Below are positions 54,595 to 63,323 of a stretch of DNA of 64,000 bases, piece after piece. A program made the translations under genes and the position numbers. A model generated the notes under the pieces. It saw only the letters and a program-made list of their open reading frames with translations. It did no database searches and had not been told where the DNA came from. The stretch comes from Comamonadaceae bacterium. GTDB lineage: Bacteria; Pseudomonadota; Gammaproteobacteria; Burkholderiales; Burkholderiaceae_C. The stretch covers positions 1 through 64,000 of the forward strand of contig CANGDZ010000009.1 of the NCBI GenBank assembly GCA_947452785.1. The letters run 5' to 3'. Within the stretch, counting starts at the first letter, position 1. Each line of letters begins with the position of its first letter.

Positions 54595-55524
54595 ATGGAC
54601 AAGTTCAAGGTCTTCGAATCCTTCGTCTCCGTTGCTACCAAAGGCAGCCTCACCGCCGCCGCTCGGGCCGAAGGGGTGGCCCCCGCGATCATGGGGCGCC
54701 GCCTGGACGCCCTGGAAGAACATCTGGGTGTGAAACTGCTTGTGCGCACTACAAGACGCATCAGCCTGACCCACGAAGGCACGGCTTTTTTAGAAGACTG
54801 CCAACGACTGCTGGGCGAGGTGGCCAATGCCGAAGCCAGCGTCTCTGCCGGCGGACTCAAGGCCAGCGGTCATTTGCGCATCACCGCCCCTGCAGGTTTT
54901 GGTCGCCGCCATGTGGCGCCCTTGGTGCCGCAGTTCCGAGCGATCCACCCCGATGTGTCAATTTCCCTGAATTTGAGCGACCGCGTGGTCGATTTGGCGG
55001 GCGAAGGCTTTGACTGCGCTGTGCGCGTGGGCGATCTGCCCGACTCGTCTTTGGTGAGCGTGCGCATTGCCGACAACCGGCGCCTGTGCGTAGCCTCGCC
55101 GGCCTATTTGGCCCAGCGGGGCACGCCGCAAAGGCCAGCAGATTTGGTGCACCACGATTGCCTGACCCTGTCGAGTGACGCCAGTCAAACGCGGGGCTGG
55201 GCCTTTAAAGTGCCGCAAAAAAATGCCGAAGCCAGCGAGCTGATTCACCTCAAACCCTCTGGCCCCATGGACTGCTCGGACGGCCAGGTGCTGCACGACT
55301 GGTGCTTGTCAGGCCTGGGCATTGCCTGGCGCAGCACCTGGGAGGTAGAAGCCGAAGTTCAAGCTGGCCAACTGGTGCCGGTGCTGCAAGACTTTGCCGC
55401 GCCCTCCAACGGCATTCACGCGGTGTTTTCGCAGCGCAAACATTTGCCACTTCGGGTGCGGCTATGGATTGATTTTTTAAAGCAGCAATACAGTCAGCCG
55501 CATTACTGGAACCCACCGGCATGA
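54595..55524 (+). CDS. LysR-family transcriptional regulator
   Basis: This 309-residue protein has an N-terminal winged helix (FKVFESFVSVATKGSLTAAARAEGVAPAIMGRRLDALEEHLGVKLLVRTTRRISLTHEG). Its LysR effector domain is of the CrgA/DhcR-like group (ASGHLRITAPAGFGRRHVAPLVPQF, GEGFDCAVRVGDLPDSSLVSVRI). It is divergent from glcB, the usual geometry for a LysR regulator and its target. It overlaps the next gene by 4 bp (ATGA), so the deacetylase may be in its regulon. Confidence 0.88.
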   Translation: MDKFKVFESFVSVATKGSLTAAARAEGVAPAIMGRRLDALEEHLGVKLLVRTTRRISLTHEGTAFLEDCQRLLGEVANAEASVSAGGLKASGHLRITAPAGFGRRHVAPLVPQFRAIHPDVSISLNLSDRVVDLAGEGFDCAVRVGDLPDSSLVSVRIADNRRLCVASPAYLAQRGTPQRPADLVHHDCLTLSSDASQTRGWAFKVPQKNAEASELIHLKPSGPMDCSDGQVLHDWCLSGLGIAWRSTWEVEAEVQAGQLVPVLQDFAAPSNGIHAVFSQRKHLPLRVRLWIDFLKQQYSQPHYWNPPA

Positions 55525-56372
55525 ACAAGCTTGGAGATACGCCAGCATTCAAAAGCGTGGTGCTGTGCGCTGACGATTTCGCCTTGAGTGCGGCGGTGTC
55601 AGAGGCCATTGCGCAGTTGGCAAAGGCCCAGCGCATCAGCGCCACCAGCGCCATGGTGCTGTCACCGCGCTGGGTGGAGGACGCGGCGCGCTTAAAAGAG
55701 CTGCGCGGCCAGATCGACGTGGGCCTGCATTTGGATTGGACGAGCGACTTTGCCGTCCTCCAAGGACACGGCCATTCGCTCGGACAAATCATGCTGCGCA
55801 GCGTGTGGCCTGAAGCTTTGGGGGGCTTGAACGCTCAGACCGTCGAAGCCGAAATAGAACGCCAACTCGATGCTTTTGAATCGGTCTGGCAAGCGCAGCC
55901 CGATCACATTGACGGGCATCAGCATGTGCAGCAGTTCGGCGCAATTCGGCAGGCCTTGCTCAAGGTCATGGCCCGCCGCTATGCAGCGCGCCAGCCTTAC
56001 CTACGAGTCTCACGCCCGCCCGCGGGGCAAGCTGACTTCAAAGGCCACGTGATGGCCGCTTGGGGCAGCCAGGCCCTCACGCGCGAAGCGGCGATAATGC
56101 ACATTCCTTGCGCGCCAGCGCTGTTGGGCATTTACGACCTGTTCGATGAAGGCGTGGATTACGCCAGCCTCATGGACACTTGGCTGGGCCAGGCGCCAGA
56201 AGCAACCTTGCTCATGTGCCACCCGGGTTTATCCGGCCAGGTCGATGTGCAGACCGGTGACCATGCCTATGCCCGCGTGGCCGAATGGCAGCATCTGTCG
56301 AGCGAAGCATTTGCGCAGCAACTGCAGCAACACGGCGTGCGCTTGGTGCGCGGTGCCGGACCGTACCACTAG
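55521..56372 (+). CDS. ChbG/HpnK (YdjC) family carbohydrate deacetylase
   Basis: This 283-residue metal-dependent deacetylase-like protein has VVLCADDFALSAAV (Asp pair), GLHLDW and DHIDGHQHVQQF, which hold the expected metal-binding Asp and His residues, and LLMCHPGLSG near the C-terminus. Relatives remove N-acetyl groups from chito-disaccharides or hopanoid glycosides. It is translationally coupled to the LysR gene and convergent with the GT2/GtrA pair, which suggests a glycan or glycolipid modification role. Confidence 0.87.
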   Translation: MNKLGDTPAFKSVVLCADDFALSAAVSEAIAQLAKAQRISATSAMVLSPRWVEDAARLKELRGQIDVGLHLDWTSDFAVLQGHGHSLGQIMLRSVWPEALGGLNAQTVEAEIERQLDAFESVWQAQPDHIDGHQHVQQFGAIRQALLKVMARRYAARQPYLRVSRPPAGQADFKGHVMAAWGSQALTREAAIMHIPCAPALLGIYDLFDEGVDYASLMDTWLGQAPEATLLMCHPGLSGQVDVQTGDHAYARVAEWQHLSSEAFAQQLQQHGVRLVRGAGPYH

Positions 56373-56445
56373 CTAAAGCAGAGTGATGGTTGAATGAGCG
56401 GCTGAATGCGCCGCATACTGGGCTCTCAATGCTTGAGCCGCAGGC

Positions 56446-56823
56446 TCAGCGCTGAAAAGCCCAGAAGCGGCTCAGTACAAAAGTTTGCGCCGAGGCCACC
56501 ACCAAGGCGACGAACAAGGCGAGTAGCGCAAACCACCCGTAATGCCGGGTCAGCAGCATGAACACCAGTTCGTTGCAGGCAAAACCGGCCAGCGCTGTCA
56601 CGCCAAAACGCCGCAGGCTTTGCTTCATCGGCGTGGACGTGCCTTTGAAGCTGAGCCAGCGATGCCCGATAAAACTGACGACAAAGGCGACGACAAAACC
56701 CAGCGCATTGGCCCCTTCGGGCCACAGCTCGGGTTGCAGGTATTGCACCAAGGCAAAGACGCCCATGTGGGTCAGTGCGGCGCTGACGCCCGTGAGCAAA
56801 AACCAGAAGGCAGTGGACCTCAT
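56446..56823 (-). CDS. GtrA-family membrane protein
   Basis: This 125-residue protein has four membrane helices (MRSTAFWFLLTGVSAALTHMGVFALVQYL, GFVVAFVVSFIGHRWLSF, FGVTALAGFACNELVFMLL, FALLALFVALVVASAQTFVLSRFWAF). GtrA proteins are thought to flip polyprenyl-phosphate-linked sugars for periplasmic glycosylation. The ATG at 56823 overlaps the stop of the glycosyltransferase gene by 4 bp. A longer reading to 56889 lies inside that gene and adds no membrane segment. Confidence 0.87.
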   Translation of the reverse strand: MRSTAFWFLLTGVSAALTHMGVFALVQYLQPELWPEGANALGFVVAFVVSFIGHRWLSFKGTSTPMKQSLRRFGVTALAGFACNELVFMLLTRHYGWFALLALFVALVVASAQTFVLSRFWAFQR

Positions 56824-57863
56824 GCCTTGGGCAAGCCCGATGGATTTGCGGCGCCCGCCAAGCCTGCGCCCACGCGCTTTTGCACCCAAAAGACGGGGCG
56901 CTGCTTGACCTCTTCATAAATGCGGCCCACGTACTCCGCCAAGATACCCATGCCCATGAGTTGGATGCCGCTGAGCAGCATCATGCCGACCACAATGGTG
57001 GCATAACCCGAGACTTGGATGCCCGCGTAGAAATACTCCACCACGACCCAGGCGCCATAACCAAAGGCCGCAAGCGACAACAGCAAACCGAGCAAACTCA
57101 AAAAGCGCAGCGGCACGGTGGAAAACGCCACCACACCGGTGACCGCCAAACCAATCGAACTGCGCCAGCCAAAACGCGAAACGCCCTCAAGGCGGGGCAA
57201 CGGCTCGTATTCAATGGCGGTGCTCTTGAACCCAGCCCAAGCGTACAAGCCCTTCATGAAACGGTTGCGCTCAGGCAAGGCGTTGAGCGCCTTGACGACT
57301 TGCTGGTCCATCAAACGAAAGTCCCCTGCATTCGGTGGAATCTTCACGCGATTGCCCGAGTTGACGAAGCGGTAAAACAGCTGGACCAATTGGCCGTGCA
57401 AGGCGGTTTGATCGTCACGCGTGGTGCGAATGGCGTAAACCACGTCCAGACCCTGGCGCCACAAATCCAACATCTTGGGCACCAAATCGATCGGGTGCTG
57501 ACCGTCTGAATCCATGATCACCACCACGTCGCCAGTGGCGCAGGACAGGCCTGCGGTTATGGCCGCCTCTTTGCCAAAGTTGCGACTCAGCTGCAGCAAA
57601 ACGACTTCGGGGTACTGCCCACACAACTGCTCCACCACGGCCACGGTCGCGTCGCGGCTGCCATCGTCCACCACGATCAGCTCGACCTGCTGCGACAAGC
57701 GGCGCAAAGTGGCCAACACCTGCGCTACCACCTGCGGCAAATTCGCAGCCTCGTTGTGCGCCGGCATGACGCAGGAGATCGAGGCCTGTGCGCGCACGGG
57801 GGCTGCCACGGGCACGCTTTGCGCCGTGAAAGGGACAGGGGTCGTGACAGGAGATGAATTCAT
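56820..57863 (-). CDS. GT2 polyprenyl-phosphate glycosyltransferase
   Basis: This 347-residue glycosyltransferase has a catalytic domain with SCVMPAHNEAANLP, VELIVVDDGSRDATVAVVE, SRNFGKEAAITAGL and IMDSDGQHPIDL. Two C-terminal membrane helices follow (FLSLLGLLLSLAAFGYGAWVVVEYF, ATIVVGMMLLSGIQLMGMGIL), as in ArnC/GtrB-like enzymes that load a sugar onto undecaprenyl phosphate. It is coupled to the GtrA flippase candidate; the transferase that attaches the sugar to its final target is not adjacent. I use the ATG at 57863; an open frame extends to 57971 without a better start. Confidence 0.9.
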   Translation of the reverse strand: MNSSPVTTPVPFTAQSVPVAAPVRAQASISCVMPAHNEAANLPQVVAQVLATLRRLSQQVELIVVDDGSRDATVAVVEQLCGQYPEVVLLQLSRNFGKEAAITAGLSCATGDVVVIMDSDGQHPIDLVPKMLDLWRQGLDVVYAIRTTRDDQTALHGQLVQLFYRFVNSGNRVKIPPNAGDFRLMDQQVVKALNALPERNRFMKGLYAWAGFKSTAIEYEPLPRLEGVSRFGWRSSIGLAVTGVVAFSTVPLRFLSLLGLLLSLAAFGYGAWVVVEYFYAGIQVSGYATIVVGMMLLSGIQLMGMGILAEYVGRIYEEVKQRPVFWVQKRVGAGLAGAANPSGLPKA

Positions 57864-57947
57864 GGTGGTTTCTGGCGGTTTTGCCAATGCTAATGCATAG
57901 GCCTCTGATTGGCGCCGCCAACACACTTGTAAAACCGCGGCCCCATG

Positions 57948-57978
57948 AAAAAACCCCGCCTGCTGACGCAAGACGGGG
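57948..57978 (-). terminator. Terminator after the PsiF-repeat gene
   Basis: On the minus strand CCCCGTC at the 5' side pairs with GGCGGGG (one G-U pair). A TGC/GCA extension closes a GTCA loop, and a run of six T follows at 57953-57948. It lies 24 bp beyond the stop at 58002. Confidence 0.85.
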
Positions 57979-58001
57979 CGATTCAGCGCCAGGGGCTGGG
58001 C

Positions 58002-58382
58002 TTACTTGCTTTTCAGGCACTCACTCATGAAAGCTTTGCGTTCGTCGCCCTTTTTACCGGCGGCATCGGCGTTACAGGTTTTCATTTTGTTTTGCTGAGC
58101 GGTTTTGGGGGCGACTGCGGGCTCGGCCTTGGCGCTCAAACAGGATTTCATGAAGGCTTTGCGCTCATCGCCTTTTTTGCCTTCAGCGTCTTTGTTGCAA
58201 GTCGCCATTTTGCTTTGTTGGGGCGTTTTATCAGCCATCGGAGCAGGGGCTGCAGGAGCTGCGGCCGGTGCGGCGGCCGCAGCTGGCGCTGCGGGGGCTG
58301 CCGCTTTGGCCGGTTCAGCCGCCTGAGCCACGCCGACAGCCAGAGTCAAACCCATCGCCAAAAGAGAAAGAAATTTGCGCAT
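58002..58382 (-). CDS. PsiF-repeat periplasmic protein
   Basis: This 126-residue protein has a signal peptide (MRKFLSLLAMGLTLAVGVAQA), an Ala/Pro-rich spacer, and two PsiF repeats (KMATCNKDAEGKKGDERKAF and KMKTCNADAAGKKGDERKAF, each with two Cys). PsiF of E. coli is a phosphate-starvation-inducible protein of unknown function. GGAG lies 7 nt before the ATG at 58382. I looked for a Pho box upstream and saw none that convinced me. Confidence 0.88.
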   Translation of the reverse strand: MRKFLSLLAMGLTLAVGVAQAAEPAKAAAPAAPAAAAAPAAAPAAPAPMADKTPQQSKMATCNKDAEGKKGDERKAFMKSCLSAKAEPAVAPKTAQQNKMKTCNADAAGKKGDERKAFMSECLKSK

Positions 58383-58573
58383 GATGTATCTCCAAAAATG
58401 GTCAGAAATGTTAAAAAACTTATCCTTGCAGACGCCGTACTGCCTGGATCCTCCATTTAACGTCATGCCCACCCACTGCGTGGACAAGCCAGTTGTCATA
58501 TTGTGTAACAGGTTTTACCCCCCCAGTGATCACGGCTGGCAAGGGGCGTTTTGCCAGACCCGTAAAATGGCGC

Positions 58574-60283
58574 ATGCTTTCAGCCAAACAAGAATTGCTC
58601 GCGGCTTTAGCCTCCGAGCTCGACAACATCCTCCCCGGTGCGGGCGCTAAAGCGGCTTTTGAGTCGCCCAAAGTGGCCGCCCACGGCGACTTTGCCTGCA
58701 CGGCGGCCATGCAATTGGCCAAACCCCTGCAACGCAACCCGCGCCAACTGGGCGAGCAACTGCGCGACGCCTTGATGGCCAACCCGGCCTATGTGCGCTG
58801 GGTCGAGGCCATCGACATCGCTGGCCCCGGATTCATCAACATCCGCCTCAAATTCGCGGCCAAACAGGCCATCGTGCATGAGGTGCTTGCGGCAGGGGCC
58901 AAGTTCGGCCAGCAGGCCGACAACGGCCAACGCGTGCTCGTGGAGTTCGTCTCGGCCAACCCCACAGGCCCACTGCACGTGGGGCACGGGCGCCAAGCGG
59001 CGCTGGGTGACGCGATTTGCAATTTGTTTGCCACACAGGGCTTTGACGTCTACCGCGAGTTTTATTACAACGACGCGGGCGTGCAGATCAACACCTTGGC
59101 CACCAGCACGCAGTTGCGCGCCCAAGGCTTCAAGCCCGGCGACACTTGCTGGCCCACTGACCCGGATAACCCGGCCAGCAAAGCGTTTTACAACGGCGAG
59201 TACATCGCCGACATTGCACAAGATTTCTTGGCAAAAAACACGGTGCGCTCTGACGACCGCGAGTTCACCGGCAGCGGCGATGTGGCGGATCTGGACGGCA
59301 TGCGCCAGTTCGCCGTGGCCTACCTGCGCCGCGAGCAGGACCTGGACTTGAAGGCCTTTGACGTCCGCTTCGACAACTACTACCTCGAGTCCAGCCTGTA
59401 CACCAGCGGCAAAGTGGCGGACGCCGTGAGCCGTTTGCAAGCAGCTGGCAAGACCTACGAGCAAGACGGCGCATTGTGGCTCAAGTCCACCGACTACGGC
59501 GACGACAAAGACCGCGTCATGCGCAAGCAAGATGGCACTTTCACCTACTTTGTGCCGGACGTGGCCTACCACATCGCCAAGTGGGAGCGCGGTTTTACCA
59601 AGGTGGTGAACATCCAGGGTACCGACCACCACGGCACCATTTCCCGCGTGCGCGCTGGCTTGCAAGCGGCCAACGTGGGAATTCCTGAGGGCTACCCCGA
59701 CTACGTGCTGCACACCATGGTGCGGGTGATGCGCGGCGGCGAAGAAGTGAAAATTTCCAAACGTGCCGGCAGCTATGTGACCTTGCGCGATTTGATCGAG
59801 TGGACCAGCACCGATGCGGTGCGCTTCTTTTTGCTGAGCCGCAAGCCCGACACCGAATACACCTTTGATGTCGACCTGGCAATCCAAAAGAACAACGACA
59901 ACCCGGTCTACTACGTGCAGTACGCCCACGCCCGCATTTGCTCGGTGCTGCGCGCCTGGGCCGACAACGACGGCGGCGATGTGGCCACGCTCCAAAACGT
60001 CAACTTGTCCGCCTTAGAAAGTCCACAGGCGCAGGCCCTGATGTTGCAACTGGCCAAGTACCCATCCATGTTGAGCGCCGCGTCAAGCGACTTTGCGCCG
60101 CACGATGTGACCTTTTACTTGCGCGATCTGGCCGCTTGCTACCACAGCTACTACGACGCCGAGCGCATCCTGGTCGACGATGTGGCCATCAAGCAAGCGC
60201 GTCTGGCCCTGGTCGCGGCCACCGCGCAGGTGCTGCACAATGGCTTGAAGGTCTTGGGGGTTTCCGCCCCCATCAAAATGTGA
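58574..60283 (+). CDS. argS: Arginyl-tRNA synthetase
   Basis: This 569-residue class I synthetase has the Arg-specific N-terminal domain and [22 protein letters not shown], which contains the HIGH-equivalent HVGH. It also has [11 protein letters not shown], a KMSKS-like [15 protein letters not shown] loop, and a C-terminal anticodon-binding DALR domain ([13 protein letters not shown]). I place the start at 58574; an open frame from 58493 adds a segment with no family match. It is divergent from the PsiF gene and followed 13 bp later by the SPOR gene. Confidence 0.95.
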   Translation: MLSAKQELLAALASELDNILPGAGAKAAFESPKVAAHGDFACTAAMQLAKPLQRNPRQLGEQLRDALMANPAYVRWVEAIDIAGPGFINIRLKFAAKQAIVHEVLAAGAKFGQQADNGQRVLVEFVSANPTGPLHVGHGRQAALGDAICNLFATQGFDVYREFYYNDAGVQINTLATSTQLRAQGFKPGDTCWPTDPDNPASKAFYNGEYIADIAQDFLAKNTVRSDDREFTGSGDVADLDGMRQFAVAYLRREQDLDLKAFDVRFDNYYLESSLYTSGKVADAVSRLQAAGKTYEQDGALWLKSTDYGDDKDRVMRKQDGTFTYFVPDVAYHIAKWERGFTKVVNIQGTDHHGTISRVRAGLQAANVGIPEGYPDYVLHTMVRVMRGGEEVKISKRAGSYVTLRDLIEWTSTDAVRFFLLSRKPDTEYTFDVDLAIQKNNDNPVYYVQYAHARICSVLRAWADNDGGDVATLQNVNLSALESPQAQALMLQLAKYPSMLSAASSDFAPHDVTFYLRDLAACYHSYYDAERILVDDVAIKQARLALVAATAQVLHNGLKVLGVSAPIKM

Positions 60284-60296
60284 TGAAGGTCCAGAG

Positions 60297-60986
60297 ATGA
60301 AACAGCATTCGCAAAGAGGTGGCGCCGCCACGGGTTTTATCATCGGCTTGGTGATCGGATTGGCCGTGGCACTGGCGGTGGCGATTTATGTGACCAAGGT
60401 CCCCACCCCGTTCACCAACAAGAACCAACCCCGATCGTCCGAACAAGACGCCGCCGAAGCGCAGAAGAACAAAGACTGGAACCCCAACGGCGCGCTGCAA
60501 ACCAAGCCTGCAGCCAGCAGTACCGAAGCCCCTGACGCCACCAAAGAAGGCAGCAAAGTAGAGGCACCAGAACCGGCCAAAGAGGCCCCCAAAGCCCCTG
60601 CACCCAAAGATCTGAGCAAAGAGCCCGCCAAGGAAGCGGTCAAAGAAGTGCCTAAGCCAGAGACCAAGCCCGCGGTCACGGCCGATCCCTTAGGCGACCT
60701 GGTCAAATCCAAAACAGCGCAGAGCCCACCCGCCTCGGGCAGCGGCGACCCGTTCACCTACTTCGTTCAGGCCGGTGCTTTCCGCAGCCAGGCCGAGGCC
60801 GACGCACAGCGCGCCAAGTTGACCCTGCTGGGGCTGGACGCGAAAATCAGCGAACGCGAACAAGCCGGCAGGCAGGTCTACCGTGTGCGTTTGGGCCCCT
60901 ATGACGACAAAGAGGTGGCCGAGCGCGCCAAGTCCAAATTGGACGCGGGCGGCATCGAAACCGCCTTGGTGCGCGTGCAGCGCTGA
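60297..60986 (+). CDS. SPOR-domain inner-membrane protein (FtsN-like)
   Basis: This 229-residue protein has a short cytoplasmic start and one membrane helix (about 12-33, TGFIIGLVIGLAVALAVAIYV). A long Lys/Pro/Ala/Glu-rich periplasmic linker (45-140) follows, and then a C-terminal SPOR domain (FTYFVQAGAFRSQAEADAQRAKLTLLG...VYRVRLGPYDDKEVAERAKSKLDAGG). SPOR domains bind denuded glycan at the septum. The layout and the argS neighbourhood match the FtsN-like protein of betaproteobacteria, but the essential FtsN motif cannot be judged here. Confidence 0.87.
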   Translation: MKQHSQRGGAATGFIIGLVIGLAVALAVAIYVTKVPTPFTNKNQPRSSEQDAAEAQKNKDWNPNGALQTKPAASSTEAPDATKEGSKVEAPEPAKEAPKAPAPKDLSKEPAKEAVKEVPKPETKPAVTADPLGDLVKSKTAQSPPASGSGDPFTYFVQAGAFRSQAEADAQRAKLTLLGLDAKISEREQAGRQVYRVRLGPYDDKEVAERAKSKLDAGGIETALVRVQR

Positions 60987-61033
60987 CGCAGCCCCTCTCT
61001 GGCCCCTTTACCGAATTCTGATTGGATATGCAT

Positions 61034-61708
61034 ATGAAACGCCGTGACTTCAACCTGTCCAGCCTCACCGCCAGCGTGAGCGCCCTGTCCATGCCCGCCT
61101 GGGCCCAAGCCCCAGCGGCCAAGCCGGTAGCCGGCCCGCCCATCAAACTGAGCGAAGGCAAGGACTACAACCGCCTGGAGCATCCTCAGGCCAACGAGGT
61201 GGGCGCCGGAAAAATCGAGGTGATTGAGTTCTTTTGGTACAGCTGCCCACACTGCAATGCCTTTGAACCCACCTTGGCCAACTGGATTAAAAATGCCCCT
61301 AAAGACGTGGTGGTGCGCCGCATTCCCGTGGCGTTCAACGACAGCTTTGCCCCGCAACAACGTTTGTTCTTTACCCTGGAAGCACTGAATTTGTTGGACA
61401 GCTTGCACGCCAAAGTATTTCAAGCCGTGCATGTCGACAAGCAGCCCTTGAACACCGACGCCAGCATCCAGGCCTGGGCAGAAAAGCAGGGCGTGGACAA
61501 AACCAAGTTTGCCGATACCTACAAATCCTTTGGCATGGCCAGCAAGTTGCGCCGGGCGGTGCAGTTGCAAAACGACTTCAAAGTCGAAGGTGTGCCCGCT
61601 TTAGGCATTGCAGGGCGCTTTTACACCGACGGCTCCATGGCCGGCAGCATGGAGCGTGCACTGCAAGTCACCGAGGCCTTGCTGGCTCAGGTGCGTCAAG
61701 GCAAGTAG
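61034..61708 (+). CDS. DsbA-family thiol:disulfide oxidoreductase
   Basis: This 224-residue periplasmic thioredoxin-fold protein has the active site Cys71-Pro-His-Cys74 (FFWYSCPHCNAFEP) and the cis-Pro loop VEGVPALGI. It introduces disulfides in exported proteins. The N-terminus MKRRDFNLSSLTASVSALSMPAWAQ has a twin-arginine-like RRDFNL motif, which would suggest Tat export of an already folded protein; most DsbA proteins use Sec. I use the ATG at 61034 because TTGGAT lies at proper spacing; an ATG at 61028 is possible. Confidence 0.88.
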   Translation: MKRRDFNLSSLTASVSALSMPAWAQAPAAKPVAGPPIKLSEGKDYNRLEHPQANEVGAGKIEVIEFFWYSCPHCNAFEPTLANWIKNAPKDVVVRRIPVAFNDSFAPQQRLFFTLEALNLLDSLHAKVFQAVHVDKQPLNTDASIQAWAEKQGVDKTKFADTYKSFGMASKLRRAVQLQNDFKVEGVPALGIAGRFYTDGSMAGSMERALQVTEALLAQVRQGK

Positions 61709-61734
61709 CCCACCCCGCAACACGGTTTGCCCCG

Positions 61735-61767
61735 AGTCCGCCCGATTCATCTCTGGCGGACTTTTTT
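61735..61767 (+). terminator. Rho-independent terminator after the DsbA-family gene
   Basis: AGTCCGCC (61735-61742) and GGCGGACT (61755-61762) form an 8-bp stem with a 12-nt loop and six T. It ends the argS/SPOR/dsbA unit and leaves about 60 bp for a promoter before lptA. Confidence 0.85.
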
Positions 61768-61829
61768 ACGTCTGCAAGGCCTTGTGAGCCCCTGCTTGCA
61801 CCTACAATCTAAGCAAGATTCGCGCCCTC

Positions 61830-62462
61830 ATGAAAACTCTACTTGTACCAACCTTGCTGGCCTTGGCCGCCCTTGTGGCGTCGCCCTGGGTCGTCGCCGA
61901 AAAAGCCGACAGCAACAAGCCGATGTACATCGAGGCCGATGCACTGAAACACGACGAATCCAGCAAGACCACCACCTTCACAGGTCACGTGAACGCAACC
62001 AAAGGCACCTTGGTGCTGCGCGCCGCCAACATGGTGGTGGTGCAAGACGCCGCAGGCAAGCAAGTGGCCGACATGACGGCTGCTCCTGGCGAAAAGGCCT
62101 TTTTCCGGCAAAAACGTGAAGGCCTGGACGAATTTACCGAGGGTGAAGCTGAAACAGTGAGTTATGACAGCGCCGCCGACAAGATCACCCTGATCGGTCG
62201 CAGCGAACTGCGCACCTTCCAAGGCACTCGACTGTCCGACCGGGTGCAAGGTCACCTGATTGTGTACAACAATGTCACCGAAATTTTCACGGTCGACCCC
62301 AAGTCCAACCCACCGGGCTTGGCCAACGGGGCAATGCCCCCGCGCATCAAAGCCATGCTGACACCACGCAACACCGCGGGCGAAGAGGCCACAGGCAACA
62401 CGCTGGTGCCAGCGCTGCGCAACAGTCCGCGTGTGACCGCGCCGACAGGAAGCCGACCATGA
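61830..62462 (+). CDS. lptA: LPS transport periplasmic protein LptA
   Basis: This 210-residue protein has a signal peptide ([23 protein letters not shown]) and the OstA/LptA beta-jellyroll core ([40 protein letters not shown]...[23 protein letters not shown]). It bridges lipopolysaccharide from the inner to the outer membrane. It overlaps lptB by 4 bp. lptC, usually immediately upstream, is missing here. Confidence 0.93.
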   Translation: MKTLLVPTLLALAALVASPWVVAEKADSNKPMYIEADALKHDESSKTTTFTGHVNATKGTLVLRAANMVVVQDAAGKQVADMTAAPGEKAFFRQKREGLDEFTEGEAETVSYDSAADKITLIGRSELRTFQGTRLSDRVQGHLIVYNNVTEIFTVDPKSNPPGLANGAMPPRIKAMLTPRNTAGEEATGNTLVPALRNSPRVTAPTGSRP

Positions 62463-63247
62463 GCCCAGAGGCCGCAGCGCAAGTGCCCTCCGAAGCCGGT
62501 GAGCAGGTCAGCAGCTTGGAAGCGCTGCACCTGAAAAAAGCCTATGGCTCGCGCAAAGTGGTGCAAGACGTGTCTGTCAAAGTCCACAAGGGCGAGGTGG
62601 TGGGCCTGCTCGGCCCCAACGGCGCAGGCAAAACCACCTCGTTCTACATGATTGTGGGCTTGGTACGCACCGATGGCGGTCAAATCTTGATCGATGGCCA
62701 AGATGTCACCCGCATGCCCATCCATCGCCGCGCGCGCATGGGTTTGTCGTATCTGCCGCAAGAAGCCTCCATCTTTCGCAAACTCAATGTGGCCGACAAC
62801 GTGCGCGCGGTGCTGGAGTTGCAGCGCGACGAGCACGACCAGCCTTTGAGCGAAACCGCCATCGAAAAACGTCTGCAAGAACTTCTGCAAGACTTGCGGG
62901 TGGATCACCTGCATGACTCGCCGTCTGTGGCCTTGTCAGGCGGTGAGCGACGTCGGGTTGAGATTGCCCGCGCCCTGGCCACCAACCCACGCTTCATTTT
63001 GTTGGACGAGCCCTTTGCCGGTATCGACCCGATCGCGGTGATTGAGATCCAGCGCATCATTGCTTTTTTGAAAGCGCGTGGCATCGGCGTCCTGATCACC
63101 GACCACAATGTGCGCGAGACCCTGGGCATTTGCGATCACGCCTTCATCATTAGCGAAGGCCATGTGTTGGCCCAAGGTACGCCCGATCAAATCGTCCACA
63201 ACGCCGATGTTCGGCGCGTGTATTTGGGCGAACATTTCCGCATGTGA
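62459..63247 (+). CDS. lptB: LPS export ABC transporter ATP-binding protein LptB
   Basis: This 262-residue ATPase has Walker [18 protein letters not shown], the Q-loop [12 protein letters not shown], the signature [15 protein letters not shown], and Walker [17 protein letters not shown], diagnostic for LptB. It drives LPS extraction with LptF and LptG. A 20-residue N-terminal extension precedes the usual start. It is coupled to lptA and followed 76 bp later by rpoN. Confidence 0.95.
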   Translation: MSPEAAAQVPSEAGEQVSSLEALHLKKAYGSRKVVQDVSVKVHKGEVVGLLGPNGAGKTTSFYMIVGLVRTDGGQILIDGQDVTRMPIHRRARMGLSYLPQEASIFRKLNVADNVRAVLELQRDEHDQPLSETAIEKRLQELLQDLRVDHLHDSPSVALSGGERRRVEIARALATNPRFILLDEPFAGIDPIAVIEIQRIIAFLKARGIGVLITDHNVRETLGICDHAFIISEGHVLAQGTPDQIVHNADVRRVYLGEHFRM

Positions 63248-63323
63248 GCATGAACCTCGCCCACGCCCTCTTCCCCAATGACCCGCAGCCCCTTGGCGCT
63301 GCAGGCGCAGGAGGCGTTGCGCC

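Noticed and set aside
56434-56448. TGAGCC-GCA-GGCTCA stem at the end of the GtrA gene as a terminator
   Set aside because: Short stem that overlaps the stop codon, without a T-run on the minus strand.
58383-58573. Pho box upstream of the PsiF-repeat gene
   Set aside because: TTGTCAT-like and CTGTTAC-like heptamers occur but without a second repeat at the right spacing.
58607-59995. A 462-codon open frame opposite argS
   Set aside because: Antisense shadow; argS is unmistakable on the other strand.
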